Positions 47,228 through 55,017 of a stretch of 64,000 nucleotides of DNA are shown here, one piece after another (the stretch's first letter is position 1; each line of letters begins with the position of its first letter). Under the pieces are notes generated by a model. The model ran no database searches. It was given only the letters and a program-made list of their open reading frames with translations, and was not told where the DNA came from. A program made the translations under genes and the position numbers. This stretch comes from Mucilaginibacter sp. KACC 22063 (GTDB lineage Bacteria > Bacteroidota > Bacteroidia > Sphingobacteriales > Sphingobacteriaceae). The stretch spans positions 2,108,001 to 2,172,000 of the forward strand of contig NZ_CP117877.1 of NCBI RefSeq assembly GCF_028736115.1, in the 5' to 3' direction.

Positions 47228-49558
47228 ATGAAATTAAATCTTTATAAATGGTTATTCGTAACCTTTATCACAATGCCTTCTGTTCTTTTTGCGCAGAACT
47301 ATCAGCAATCTAAAGAAGGTGTGAAAGCTGTAATAGACGGCGTTTCTGTGAACATTGTATTCTACTCGCCGGCTATTGCCCGGGTAGAAAAGTTTCCTGT
47401 TGGGCATCATTTTACAAAGAACAGCCTCGCGGTAATTAAACAGCCGGAGAATGTTCCGTTAGCTGTTACGCGTAATAGTAATGTAGTAACTATTAAAAGC
47501 AGCAAGTTAACTGCTAATCTAAACCTTGCAACGGGTAAAGTATGGTTCGAAACATCCGCAGGTCAGCCGCTGCTATCAGAAAAAGATTATGGCGCGCAGT
47601 TTACGCAAGTAGATGACAAGGGCAAAGCAACTTTTGAAGTGAGGCAGGCTTTTAAATTAGATACTACCGAGGTGATCTATGGCTTAGGGCAGCAGCAAAA
47701 CGGTAAGTTGAGCCAACGTTTCGAAAAAGTGTTTCTGCAACAAGGGAATACCCGCGTTTGTATCCCTTTCTTTCAGTCTGTTAAAGGGTACGGATTGTAT
47801 TGGGACAATTATTCGCCTACTACTTTTAACGATAACAAGCAGGAAACTTCTTTTGATTCTGAGCGCGGCGATAACATCGACTATTACGTGATGGCAGGTC
47901 GCGGCACAGACGGCGTGGTTGCAGAAATGCGTACGCTAACCGGGCAGGTACCCATGAAACCATTGTGGGCCTTTGGTTTTATACAATCGCGCGAGCGTTA
48001 CAAAACCCAGTTTGAACTGGTAGAAGTGGCCAGAAAATACCGGGCATTAAAAATTCCGATAGATGGCGTTGTGCAAGACTGGCAATACTGGGGTCCGGAT
48101 AGCAACTGGAATGCGATGGCTTTCGACCCGAAAACATATCCCCGCCCTAAAGCCATGATCGATAGTATACACCGGATGAATGCACACTTATTCATCGTTT
48201 CATGGCCCGGCTTCGGCCCAAAAACGCCGCAGTATGCAGAGTTCAGCAAGAAACATATGCTGATCAACTTCGATACCTGGCCGCCGAACGGCGGTGCAAA
48301 ACCTTATGACGTGTACAACCCGGAGGCAAGGGATATTTACTGGTCTTACCTGAATAAAGGCATATTCTCACTTGGTCCGGATGCATGGTGGCTCGATTCA
48401 ACCGAACCTGATCATATCAATATTAAAGAAAGCGACTGGGATCAGCCCACTTACCTGGGTACTTATCGCAACTGGCTAAATGCTTTTCCGCTTCAGCATA
48501 CCAAAGGGGTGTATGAACATCAACGCGCAACATCAACACAAAAACGGGTGATGTTATTAACCCGCTCTGCATTTGCAGGGCAGCAACGTTTCGGCTCGGA
48601 TACCTGGAGCGGCGATTTAGGGTCTAACTGGGAAAACCTGCGGAGGCAGATCCCGGCAGTACTTAATTTTGGCCTTACCGGCCTGCCTTACTGGAACGTG
48701 GATATCGGCGGTTTCTTTGCAGGCAGTTTCAGACAGGGTGGGGGAGCCATGAACCCGGATTTTCAGGAGCTGTATGTCCGCTGGATGGAGTTTTCGACGT
48801 TTACTTCGATGATGCGCTCGCACGGAACGGATATACCACGCGAAATCTACCAGTTTGGCAAACGAGGCGATTGGGCCTTTGATGCACAGGAAAAATGTAT
48901 CAATCTGCGCTATCGCCTGCTGCCTTACCTGTATGCCACCGGGTGGAGTGTGACGAACCAAGCCGCATCCTTTTTACGTCCGTTAGCGGCTGATTATGCT
49001 GCTGATACAAAAGTGCTGGACTTGAATACCGAGTTTTTATTCGGTAAATCATTCCTCGTGGCACCGGTGATTGAAAAGGGAGCAAAATCCAGATCGGTTT
49101 ATCTGCCAGACAACTCATCATGGTTTGATTTCTGGACAGGCGAGCAAATTTCTGGCGGAAAAACGATAGAAAAGCAAGCGCCTATTGATGTAGTACCGCT
49201 TTACGTAAAAGCAGGATCGATTATTCCATGGGGGCCAAAAGTTCAGTATGCTGCCGAAAAGAAGTGGGATGCGCTCGATATCCGGATCTATCCCGGTGCG
49301 GATGGCGATTTTACCTTGTATGAAGACGAGAACGACAGCTACAACTATGAGCAGGGTAAATACAGTACCATCACCTTTCATTGGGATAACCAGCAGAAAA
49401 AGCTAACGATTGGCGACCGTCATGGTGATTTCCCGGGCTTGCTCAAAAGCCGTAAGTTCAGGGTAACCATAGCCCCTGCGCTGAAAGACATGAATGAAGA
49501 CAGTAACACCTACAAAACAGTAGCTTATACAGGAAAAACTAAAACGGTGGCCTTCTAA
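47228..49558 (+). CDS. GH31 glycosidase, secreted (alpha-xylosidase/alpha-glucosidase type)
   Basis: The 776-residue protein has a Sec signal ending at VLFAQ (about residue 22). An N-terminal beta-sandwich (about 40-240) precedes the GH31 barrel: IDGVVQDWQYWG, the nucleophile Asp390 in WWLDSTEPD, and the acid/base Asp463 in SDTWSGD. C-terminal beta domains follow, with FLFGKSFLVAPVIEKGA and YPGADGDFTLYEDEND. The DSTEPD form is frequent in alpha-xylosidases, but transglucosylases share it, so the specificity is open. It follows GH127 by 81 bases, across the 28-base duplication, and probably shares its transcript. Confidence 0.92.
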   Translation: MKLNLYKWLFVTFITMPSVLFAQNYQQSKEGVKAVIDGVSVNIVFYSPAIARVEKFPVGHHFTKNSLAVIKQPENVPLAVTRNSNVVTIKSSKLTANLNLATGKVWFETSAGQPLLSEKDYGAQFTQVDDKGKATFEVRQAFKLDTTEVIYGLGQQQNGKLSQRFEKVFLQQGNTRVCIPFFQSVKGYGLYWDNYSPTTFNDNKQETSFDSERGDNIDYYVMAGRGTDGVVAEMRTLTGQVPMKPLWAFGFIQSRERYKTQFELVEVARKYRALKIPIDGVVQDWQYWGPDSNWNAMAFDPKTYPRPKAMIDSIHRMNAHLFIVSWPGFGPKTPQYAEFSKKHMLINFDTWPPNGGAKPYDVYNPEARDIYWSYLNKGIFSLGPDAWWLDSTEPDHINIKESDWDQPTYLGTYRNWLNAFPLQHTKGVYEHQRATSTQKRVMLLTRSAFAGQQRFGSDTWSGDLGSNWENLRRQIPAVLNFGLTGLPYWNVDIGGFFAGSFRQGGGAMNPDFQELYVRWMEFSTFTSMMRSHGTDIPREIYQFGKRGDWAFDAQEKCINLRYRLLPYLYATGWSVTNQAASFLRPLAADYAADTKVLDLNTEFLFGKSFLVAPVIEKGAKSRSVYLPDNSSWFDFWTGEQISGGKTIEKQAPIDVVPLYVKAGSIIPWGPKVQYAAEKKWDALDIRIYPGADGDFTLYEDENDSYNYEQGKYSTITFHWDNQQKKLTIGDRHGDFPGLLKSRKFRVTIAPALKDMNEDSNTYKTVAYTGKTKTVAF

Positions 49559-49577
49559 AGTGCTAAGGCATCGAAGC

Positions 49578-49608
49578 GAGACCTATGCGCCCTTTCGTAT
49601 TAGGTCTC
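49578..49608. other. Stem-loop 20 bases behind the GH31 gene
   Basis: GAGACCTA (49578-49585) and TAGGTCTC (49601-49608) form a perfect 8-base stem with a 15-base loop. No T-run follows, so it may protect the mRNA end or act as a weak terminator of the polysaccharide locus. The remaining part of the 384-base gap up to 49942 holds no gene I can support. Confidence 0.45.
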
Positions 49609-49887
49609 ACTAAACTGCTAAAAGTAATTGTGAACCCTTAATTGACCGAATCTTTCGACACCCCTTATTTGTAGAGATACAATGCATGCATACGTCATAT
49701 TAGTGTTCCTGTAATACGATGCTTAATAATCCCACAAGTTGGTGGCAGAGTACATTGATATTAAGTTAATTAAATCCACCGCTCAGAATCCTGTATAATT
49801 GCCGTCGCTGCAATCATCAAAATCTGATGAAAACATTCTGAAGCATCATATGCTAATCGCTGGTCGCTATTAAATCGTTTGTTTCTT

Positions 49888-49916
49888 AATTAATTATTGT
49901 TTTACAATAATTAATT
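49888..49916. promoter_or_regulatory. Perfect inverted repeat upstream of the DUF2975/Xre pair
   Basis: Arms AATTAATTATTGT (49888-49900) and ACAATAATTAATT (49904-49916) match over 13 bases with a three-base spacer, 26 bases before the ATG at 49943. The downstream operon encodes a Cro/CI-like regulator, so autoregulation at this site is likely. Confidence 0.6.
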
Positions 49917-49942
49917 GTACTATTGCAGTATATTTTAATAAT

Positions 49943-50455
49943 ATGAAGATAGTTCGTTTTATCGCCAGAATACTTTCGGTCGTCAGCAGGATAGCAGCAG
50001 TAGGATATCTGTTATCGTTCCTGCTTTCAGCAGTTTCATTATATACCGGTTGGTCTTTGAACTTGATTGATAGCGGTCGCCGTTTTGAGATTGATTATCC
50101 TTTTACACACATTCCCTACCTGTTGGGCGAGTACAACAACGGATACATCATCATGTTTCTTTTACTGCTGGGCTTGTATGCTTTGTTTTTTCTGCTGGTA
50201 GGTAACGTGTTTCATGTGTTTACACAAACAAAGCTGTTTACGGCCTACGGTATTCGTCAACTGAGAATATTTTATCTCGGCAACCTGGTGATACCGGCTT
50301 TGGCGATGTTACTGATTTCAATAGTATATGATGTGGAATCGCCATTGCAAATTCTGGTTATCCTGCATATGCTGCTGGGGGTATTCAGTTATTTTATGGC
50401 TGCTATTTTTAAAGAAGGATATCATTTACAAAGCGAACACGACCTCATTCTGTGA
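49943..50455 (+). CDS. DUF2975-family membrane protein
   Basis: A 170-residue protein with four predicted membrane spans (about 17-37, 66-90, 110-128 and 135-152). The topology, the short FHVFTQTKLFTAYGIRQLR loop after the second span and the following Xre gene fit the DUF2975 family, usually encoded with a small Cro/CI-type regulator. The function is unknown. Its stop is one base before the next ATG, so the two are translated together. Confidence 0.85.
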   Translation: MKIVRFIARILSVVSRIAAVGYLLSFLLSAVSLYTGWSLNLIDSGRRFEIDYPFTHIPYLLGEYNNGYIIMFLLLLGLYALFFLLVGNVFHVFTQTKLFTAYGIRQLRIFYLGNLVIPALAMLLISIVYDVESPLQILVILHMLLGVFSYFMAAIFKEGYHLQSEHDLIL

Positions 50456-50456
50456 T

Positions 50457-50663
50457 ATGGCCATAGTAGTAAATGTAGATGTGATGCTGGCCAGGCGCAA
50501 AATGCAAAGTAAGGAGCTGGCAGAGATTCTGGATATGACGCCAGCTAATTTTTCGATCTTAAAAACGGGTAAAGCAAAAGGTATACGCTTCGATACCCTT
50601 GAAGCCCTTTGTAAGGCTCTTAATTGTCAGCCAGGCGACATACTGGAGTACGTCGCAGATTAA
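50457..50663 (+). CDS. Small Cro/CI-type (Xre) regulator, YozG-like
   Basis: A 68-residue protein that is one helix-turn-helix domain: VNVDVMLARRKMQSKELAEI, LDMTPANFSILKTGKAKGI and FDTLEALCKALNCQPGDILEY. The start at 50457 gives a full domain with nothing extra; a longer frame from 50328 would run through the previous gene. YozG-like regulators pair with DUF2975 membrane proteins, and the inverted repeat at 49888 is the natural binding site. Confidence 0.9.
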   Translation: MAIVVNVDVMLARRKMQSKELAEILDMTPANFSILKTGKAKGIRFDTLEALCKALNCQPGDILEYVAD

Positions 50664-50736
50664 TCATTGCTTATAACCAATTAGTTAGCCCCCGGCAAAG
50701 CCAGGGACGGCCATTACTATGTCTTGAAATTTAAAT

Positions 50737-51612
50737 ATGAACACACTTTCCATTAAAAACCTGAGTAAAATATACCCCAATGGCGTAAAAGCATTGGACG
50801 GTCTTTCGCTGGAGATAGGTAATGGTATGTTTGGGTTGTTAGGACCCAATGGTGCCGGAAAATCATCTCTGATGAAGACACTGGCCGGTTTGCAGCAAGC
50901 TGATGAAGGCGAGGTATACTTTAATGATACAAACGTTCTGAAGGACCCTTCAGCATTAAAAAAGCAACTCGGTTTTTTACCACAGGATTTTGGGGTTTAT
51001 CCCAAAGTGTCCGCATATGACTTGCTCACCCACATCGCTGTGCTAAAGGGACTCACCAATGCTGTTTCCCGAAAAGAGCAGGTGCTGGCCTTGCTTGCCC
51101 AGACAAATCTTTATGAACAGCGGAATAAGGAGGTGCATACTTTTTCCGGCGGCATGCGTCAGCGATTCGGGGTGGCTCAGGCTTTGCTGGGCGATCCTAA
51201 ACTGGTAATCGTTGATGAACCTACTTCAGGGTTGGATCCAGAGGAGCGTAACCGTTTGAATAACCTGCTTAGTGAGATTGGTGAAGAAAGGATCGTTATT
51301 CTCTCTACACATCTGGTAGAGGATGTGAAAAATCTTTGTCCCCGGATGGCCGTAATGCATAAAGGACGCATTATTGCCCAGGGCGAGCCTGCTGAACTTA
51401 TCAAAGGCCTGGAAGGTAAGGTGTGGCAGAAAACCATTAATAAAGCGGATAAAGCTGTATATGAACAGCAGTTTCGCCTTATATCCTCACAACTGATTAT
51501 GGGAAGGCTCCGCATACATGTTTATGATGATAAAGAGCCCAATAATGGGTTTGAACGAGTAAACCCAGTTTTAGAGGATGTATACTTCCATTTATTAACT
51601 GCCAAAAACTAA
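50737..51612 (+). CDS. ABC transporter ATP-binding protein
   Basis: The 291-residue protein has Walker A GPNGAGKS (36-43), Q-loop LPQDFG, signature FSGGMRQR (from residue 136), Walker B LVIVDEPTSGLDP and an H-loop His (STHLVED). It fits the CcmA/NatA-like exporters that work with ABC-2 permeases. The stop is 3 bases before the permease-peptidase gene, so the two proteins form one transporter. It lies 73 bases behind the Xre gene and may share its promoter. Confidence 0.95.
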   Translation: MNTLSIKNLSKIYPNGVKALDGLSLEIGNGMFGLLGPNGAGKSSLMKTLAGLQQADEGEVYFNDTNVLKDPSALKKQLGFLPQDFGVYPKVSAYDLLTHIAVLKGLTNAVSRKEQVLALLAQTNLYEQRNKEVHTFSGGMRQRFGVAQALLGDPKLVIVDEPTSGLDPEERNRLNNLLSEIGEERIVILSTHLVEDVKNLCPRMAVMHKGRIIAQGEPAELIKGLEGKVWQKTINKADKAVYEQQFRLISSQLIMGRLRIHVYDDKEPNNGFERVNPVLEDVYFHLLTAKN

Positions 51613-51615
51613 CGC

Positions 51616-54600
51616 ATGTTTAATTTACTGAAATTTGAACTGGGCGCTTATTTTAAGAAGCCCGGCATTTATATTGCCCTATTATTACTTTGCGCATCAG
51701 GGTTTGTTGTCGGTTTAAAAATGTCATTTAGTGCAGGTAATGATATTTATCGTAACTCCCCATACAGCGTAGCTCAAATGATCGGTTTGCTTAGCCTTAC
51801 CGGGATATTTATCACTACCTTGTTTGCTTCTCAAATACTTTTTAAAGAAGTTGATGCGCGGTTTGATGTCATTCTCTATGCAACGCCTATGCGTAAAGCG
51901 TCCTATCTGTCGAGCCGGTTTGGTGCTGTTTTTATATTAACTACGATCTGTATTATCCTGCTCGTAGCTGGTTTTATGTCGGGCCATATTGCTGACGGAG
52001 ACAGGGTTCCTTACCGGTCTTTTAATCTTTGGTTTTACATCCAGCCAATGTTAATTATCGCGTTACCGAATATTTTCTATTGCGTGGTATTTATCAGTTC
52101 GGTAGCGTGGCTTACCCGTAATAAACTGATGATCTTTATTTCCGGGTTATTTATTTATATCAGTTATCTCATCATCCTGACCTATTCTGGGTCGCCCATG
52201 ATGGCGGGTAGTCTGCCACAATCAGCTAAAGCGCTTGAGCTTGCCGCGAAGGTTGATCCATTTGGCCTGTCCGCATTTTACCAGCAAACGAATTTGTGGA
52301 CAGTTACGCAAAAGAACAATGTTGTGATGTTGTTGTCAGGTAACCTATTGTATAACAGGTTTATGTATACGGTACTTAGCTTGATGCTTTTGTTTTTATC
52401 TTATCTTAAATTTAATTTTACGCTGCACGAAAGAGGTAAGTATAAAAAGATTTTACCTCAAAAATCCAATAACTCGTTACCTGCCTATCAGGCTTTGACA
52501 AGCGAACCCTATGGCGTCAGATATTCAAGGATGGTACTTACCAGCCTGATCAAACAAGCCACCGGGCCATTATGCAAAAGCATAGGGTTGGTTATGATCA
52601 CCATAGGCCTGGTATTTTACATGAGCATGGAGTTTTATGGCAGCATAGATCAGGGTATCCGTTTACCCGAACAATATGCAACCAGCGGCCTTATCGTCAA
52701 CAGGATACTGTATAATCTGCCGGGCTTGCTGCTGCTGGTGACATTGTTTTATGCGCACGAACTGTATTGGCGGAGTACTGACCAACGTTTTGATTTGATT
52801 GAAAGCAGTACCCCGGTAAGTAAAAACCATTTACTACTTTCCAAGTGGATTTCGCTCGCAATAATAATTATTGTGTTAACAACTTTGATTATTCTCACCG
52901 GGATTGTTTTTCAAGTCGTGTATCAATACATGCGGATAGACTGGCGGGTATATGTTATGCTTTACTGGCTTATCGATGTTCCCTTAATCATGTGTGCAGG
53001 TGTTATATTGATGATACAGCATTTTATCAACCGGAAATGGCTGGGGCTCCTCATCACCTGCATAGTTATGATTTTACTGACCACCGCTGCAGGTAAAAGC
53101 GTTGGCGTTACACATCCGTTACTGCGCTTTACGGCTGCTTATGCAGCCAGGTATAGTGAAATGAACGGATGGGATGCCTATCTCAGGAGTTTTCTGTGGA
53201 GGGTAATCTATGGTGCAAGCTTGATAACGTTTGCCTGGCTAATGATGAGTTATGGCCTTAAGCGTCTCACTAAGCTAAAGGTGCTTTATCTCCTGTTTCC
53301 GCTTGCTTTGTGCGTATTTACAGGCGTTTATATTTATAGTAAAGTACCTCCGGTAAGTGAGCAACAAAAGCTGGACGAAAGTGAAAAATATGAGCGGGCC
53401 TACCGTAAGCTGTCACGCATTAACCAGCCGGTTATCACCCGGGTGATAACAAAAATTGACCTGGAACCCGGCCGCAACGCTTACCGGGTTTGGGGTAGCT
53501 ATTTATTGGAAAACAAAGGTGTGACTCCTATAAACAGGTTACTGATTAATTTTGATGAAGACATAGATGTTAAGGCAATTACTTACCGCGCAGGCGGGCC
53601 TGAACAACCCTTAAATACACACACTGGCCTGGTATCTTTGAAAGATAACCTGATGCCGGGTGACAGTGCAACTTTAGTATTTTCATTCGCTTACCGATGG
53701 AACGGGTTCACCGGTCATCAATCGTTTAATGCAATTGTACATAACGGCACGTTCTTACGTATCAGCAATTATTTTCCACGTTTTGGCTATCAAGCCGATC
53801 AGGAAATATCCTCCCTTGCCGAAAGAAGAAAAAGAAAGTTAGGTGCTTTAACCCCGTTAACCAGGTTAGAAGCGCCGCGAGTTATCAATGAGTTCATTGA
53901 TCTGGACATGACGGTTTCGGTACCACAAGGGCAATCAGTGGTTGGTATCGGGAATCTGGCAAAGCAATGGCAGTCTGGTAACCGCTCTTATTATCTATAT
54001 CTATCCGGAATGCCGATACCTTTCAGATTCGGACTGTCGGCGGCCGCCTATCAGATCAAAAAAATACAATACAAAGGAACAGAGATAGCCGTATATTATG
54101 ACAGCAAGCATCCGGAGAATGTTGCGCACCTCATCGAAAATGCAGCTCATACATTAGATTATTGCCAAACTAATTTCGGGCCCTATCCCTATAAAACCAT
54201 CCGCTTTGCGGAAGTATCTTCCTTTACTGACGGCTTTGCCGGCACGGCTTATCCGGCAACGATCTTTATGACGGAGCATATGCTTTTTCATGATAACCTG
54301 CATACCGACCGTGGACAGGATGTGATCAACGAACTGGCCGCACACGAACTTTCGCACCAATGGTGGGGCAACGGGCAGTTGGCTCCAGATGAACGTGAAG
54401 GTTCAAAATTACTGACTGAAACTTTGGCGATGTATACCGAGCTTATGTTGGCAAAACATGAACTCGGGCCACAAGCCGTGGCTGAAAAGTTAGCAGTTCA
54501 TCAACAAATATATCTGTCTGAACGCGGATTCATTAAGGAACCGCCACTGTATAAGGCAAGACCGGAAGACACTCATCTTTATTATGATAAAGGGCTGCTG

Positions 54601-54777
54601 ATCATGCATCAGGTGAGTAATTTGATCGGCGAAGAAAAAACTAACAGGGCGTTAAAGAACTTATTGATGAAACATCGTTATCCCAGCTTGGCGCCTACAT
54701 CTACAGACCTCATTAATGAATTGTGTATGGTGAGCAATCCCAGGCAACAAGCTCTGATCAGGAAAATGTTCATGTAA
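51616..54777 (+). CDS. ABC-2 permease fused to an M1-type aminopeptidase domain
   Basis: The protein has 1053 residues. The first 585 or so hold two ABC-2-like sets of about six membrane spans each. After the last span (near 560-578) comes an extracytoplasmic part of about 470 residues that ends in an M1 peptidase: HELSH at 910-914 with QWWGNG, and Glu935 as likely third zinc ligand. The spacing is 20 residues where classical M1 enzymes have 18. The GAMEN motif appears as FAGTAYPAT. Such fusions occur in Bacteroidota beside an ABC ATPase; the exported or processed substrate is unknown. The C-terminal helical domain of M1 enzymes is short, so activity is not certain. Confidence 0.88.
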   Translation: MFNLLKFELGAYFKKPGIYIALLLLCASGFVVGLKMSFSAGNDIYRNSPYSVAQMIGLLSLTGIFITTLFASQILFKEVDARFDVILYATPMRKASYLSSRFGAVFILTTICIILLVAGFMSGHIADGDRVPYRSFNLWFYIQPMLIIALPNIFYCVVFISSVAWLTRNKLMIFISGLFIYISYLIILTYSGSPMMAGSLPQSAKALELAAKVDPFGLSAFYQQTNLWTVTQKNNVVMLLSGNLLYNRFMYTVLSLMLLFLSYLKFNFTLHERGKYKKILPQKSNNSLPAYQALTSEPYGVRYSRMVLTSLIKQATGPLCKSIGLVMITIGLVFYMSMEFYGSIDQGIRLPEQYATSGLIVNRILYNLPGLLLLVTLFYAHELYWRSTDQRFDLIESSTPVSKNHLLLSKWISLAIIIIVLTTLIILTGIVFQVVYQYMRIDWRVYVMLYWLIDVPLIMCAGVILMIQHFINRKWLGLLITCIVMILLTTAAGKSVGVTHPLLRFTAAYAARYSEMNGWDAYLRSFLWRVIYGASLITFAWLMMSYGLKRLTKLKVLYLLFPLALCVFTGVYIYSKVPPVSEQQKLDESEKYERAYRKLSRINQPVITRVITKIDLEPGRNAYRVWGSYLLENKGVTPINRLLINFDEDIDVKAITYRAGGPEQPLNTHTGLVSLKDNLMPGDSATLVFSFAYRWNGFTGHQSFNAIVHNGTFLRISNYFPRFGYQADQEISSLAERRKRKLGALTPLTRLEAPRVINEFIDLDMTVSVPQGQSVVGIGNLAKQWQSGNRSYYLYLSGMPIPFRFGLSAAAYQIKKIQYKGTEIAVYYDSKHPENVAHLIENAAHTLDYCQTNFGPYPYKTIRFAEVSSFTDGFAGTAYPATIFMTEHMLFHDNLHTDRGQDVINELAAHELSHQWWGNGQLAPDEREGSKLLTETLAMYTELMLAKHELGPQAVAEKLAVHQQIYLSERGFIKEPPLYKARPEDTHLYYDKGLLIMHQVSNLIGEEKTNRALKNLLMKHRYPSLAPTSTDLINELCMVSNPRQQALIRKMFM

Positions 54778-54982
54778 AGATGGTGCCAATACTTATAAAC
54801 ATACTTTATCAGATAACAAGTTTACAAAGGAGGTCACAAGTCGTACGTTGTCATATATTCATTATTTGATAAGGTTTGAACTGTTTAGTTCTGTTAATTG
54901 TCAGGAATGGACACTTACAGTGCGTTTTTCAAATGCCGGTTAGCATTAAGCAGGGGGAGGGGTAAAAGCAAAATGCTATCAT

Positions 54983-55014
54983 AGCGAAAGCCTGTTGGTC
55001 AAGCTTTCGCTTTT
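54983..55014 (+). terminator. Rho-independent terminator between convergent genes
   Basis: AGCGAAAGC and GCTTTCGCT make a perfect 9-base stem with an 11-base loop, followed by TTT. It lies 205 bases behind the permease-peptidase gene and directly next to the 3' end of the convergent S9 peptidase gene, so it may serve both strands. Nothing else is visible in 54778-54982. Confidence 0.75.
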
Positions 55015-55017
55015 AAT

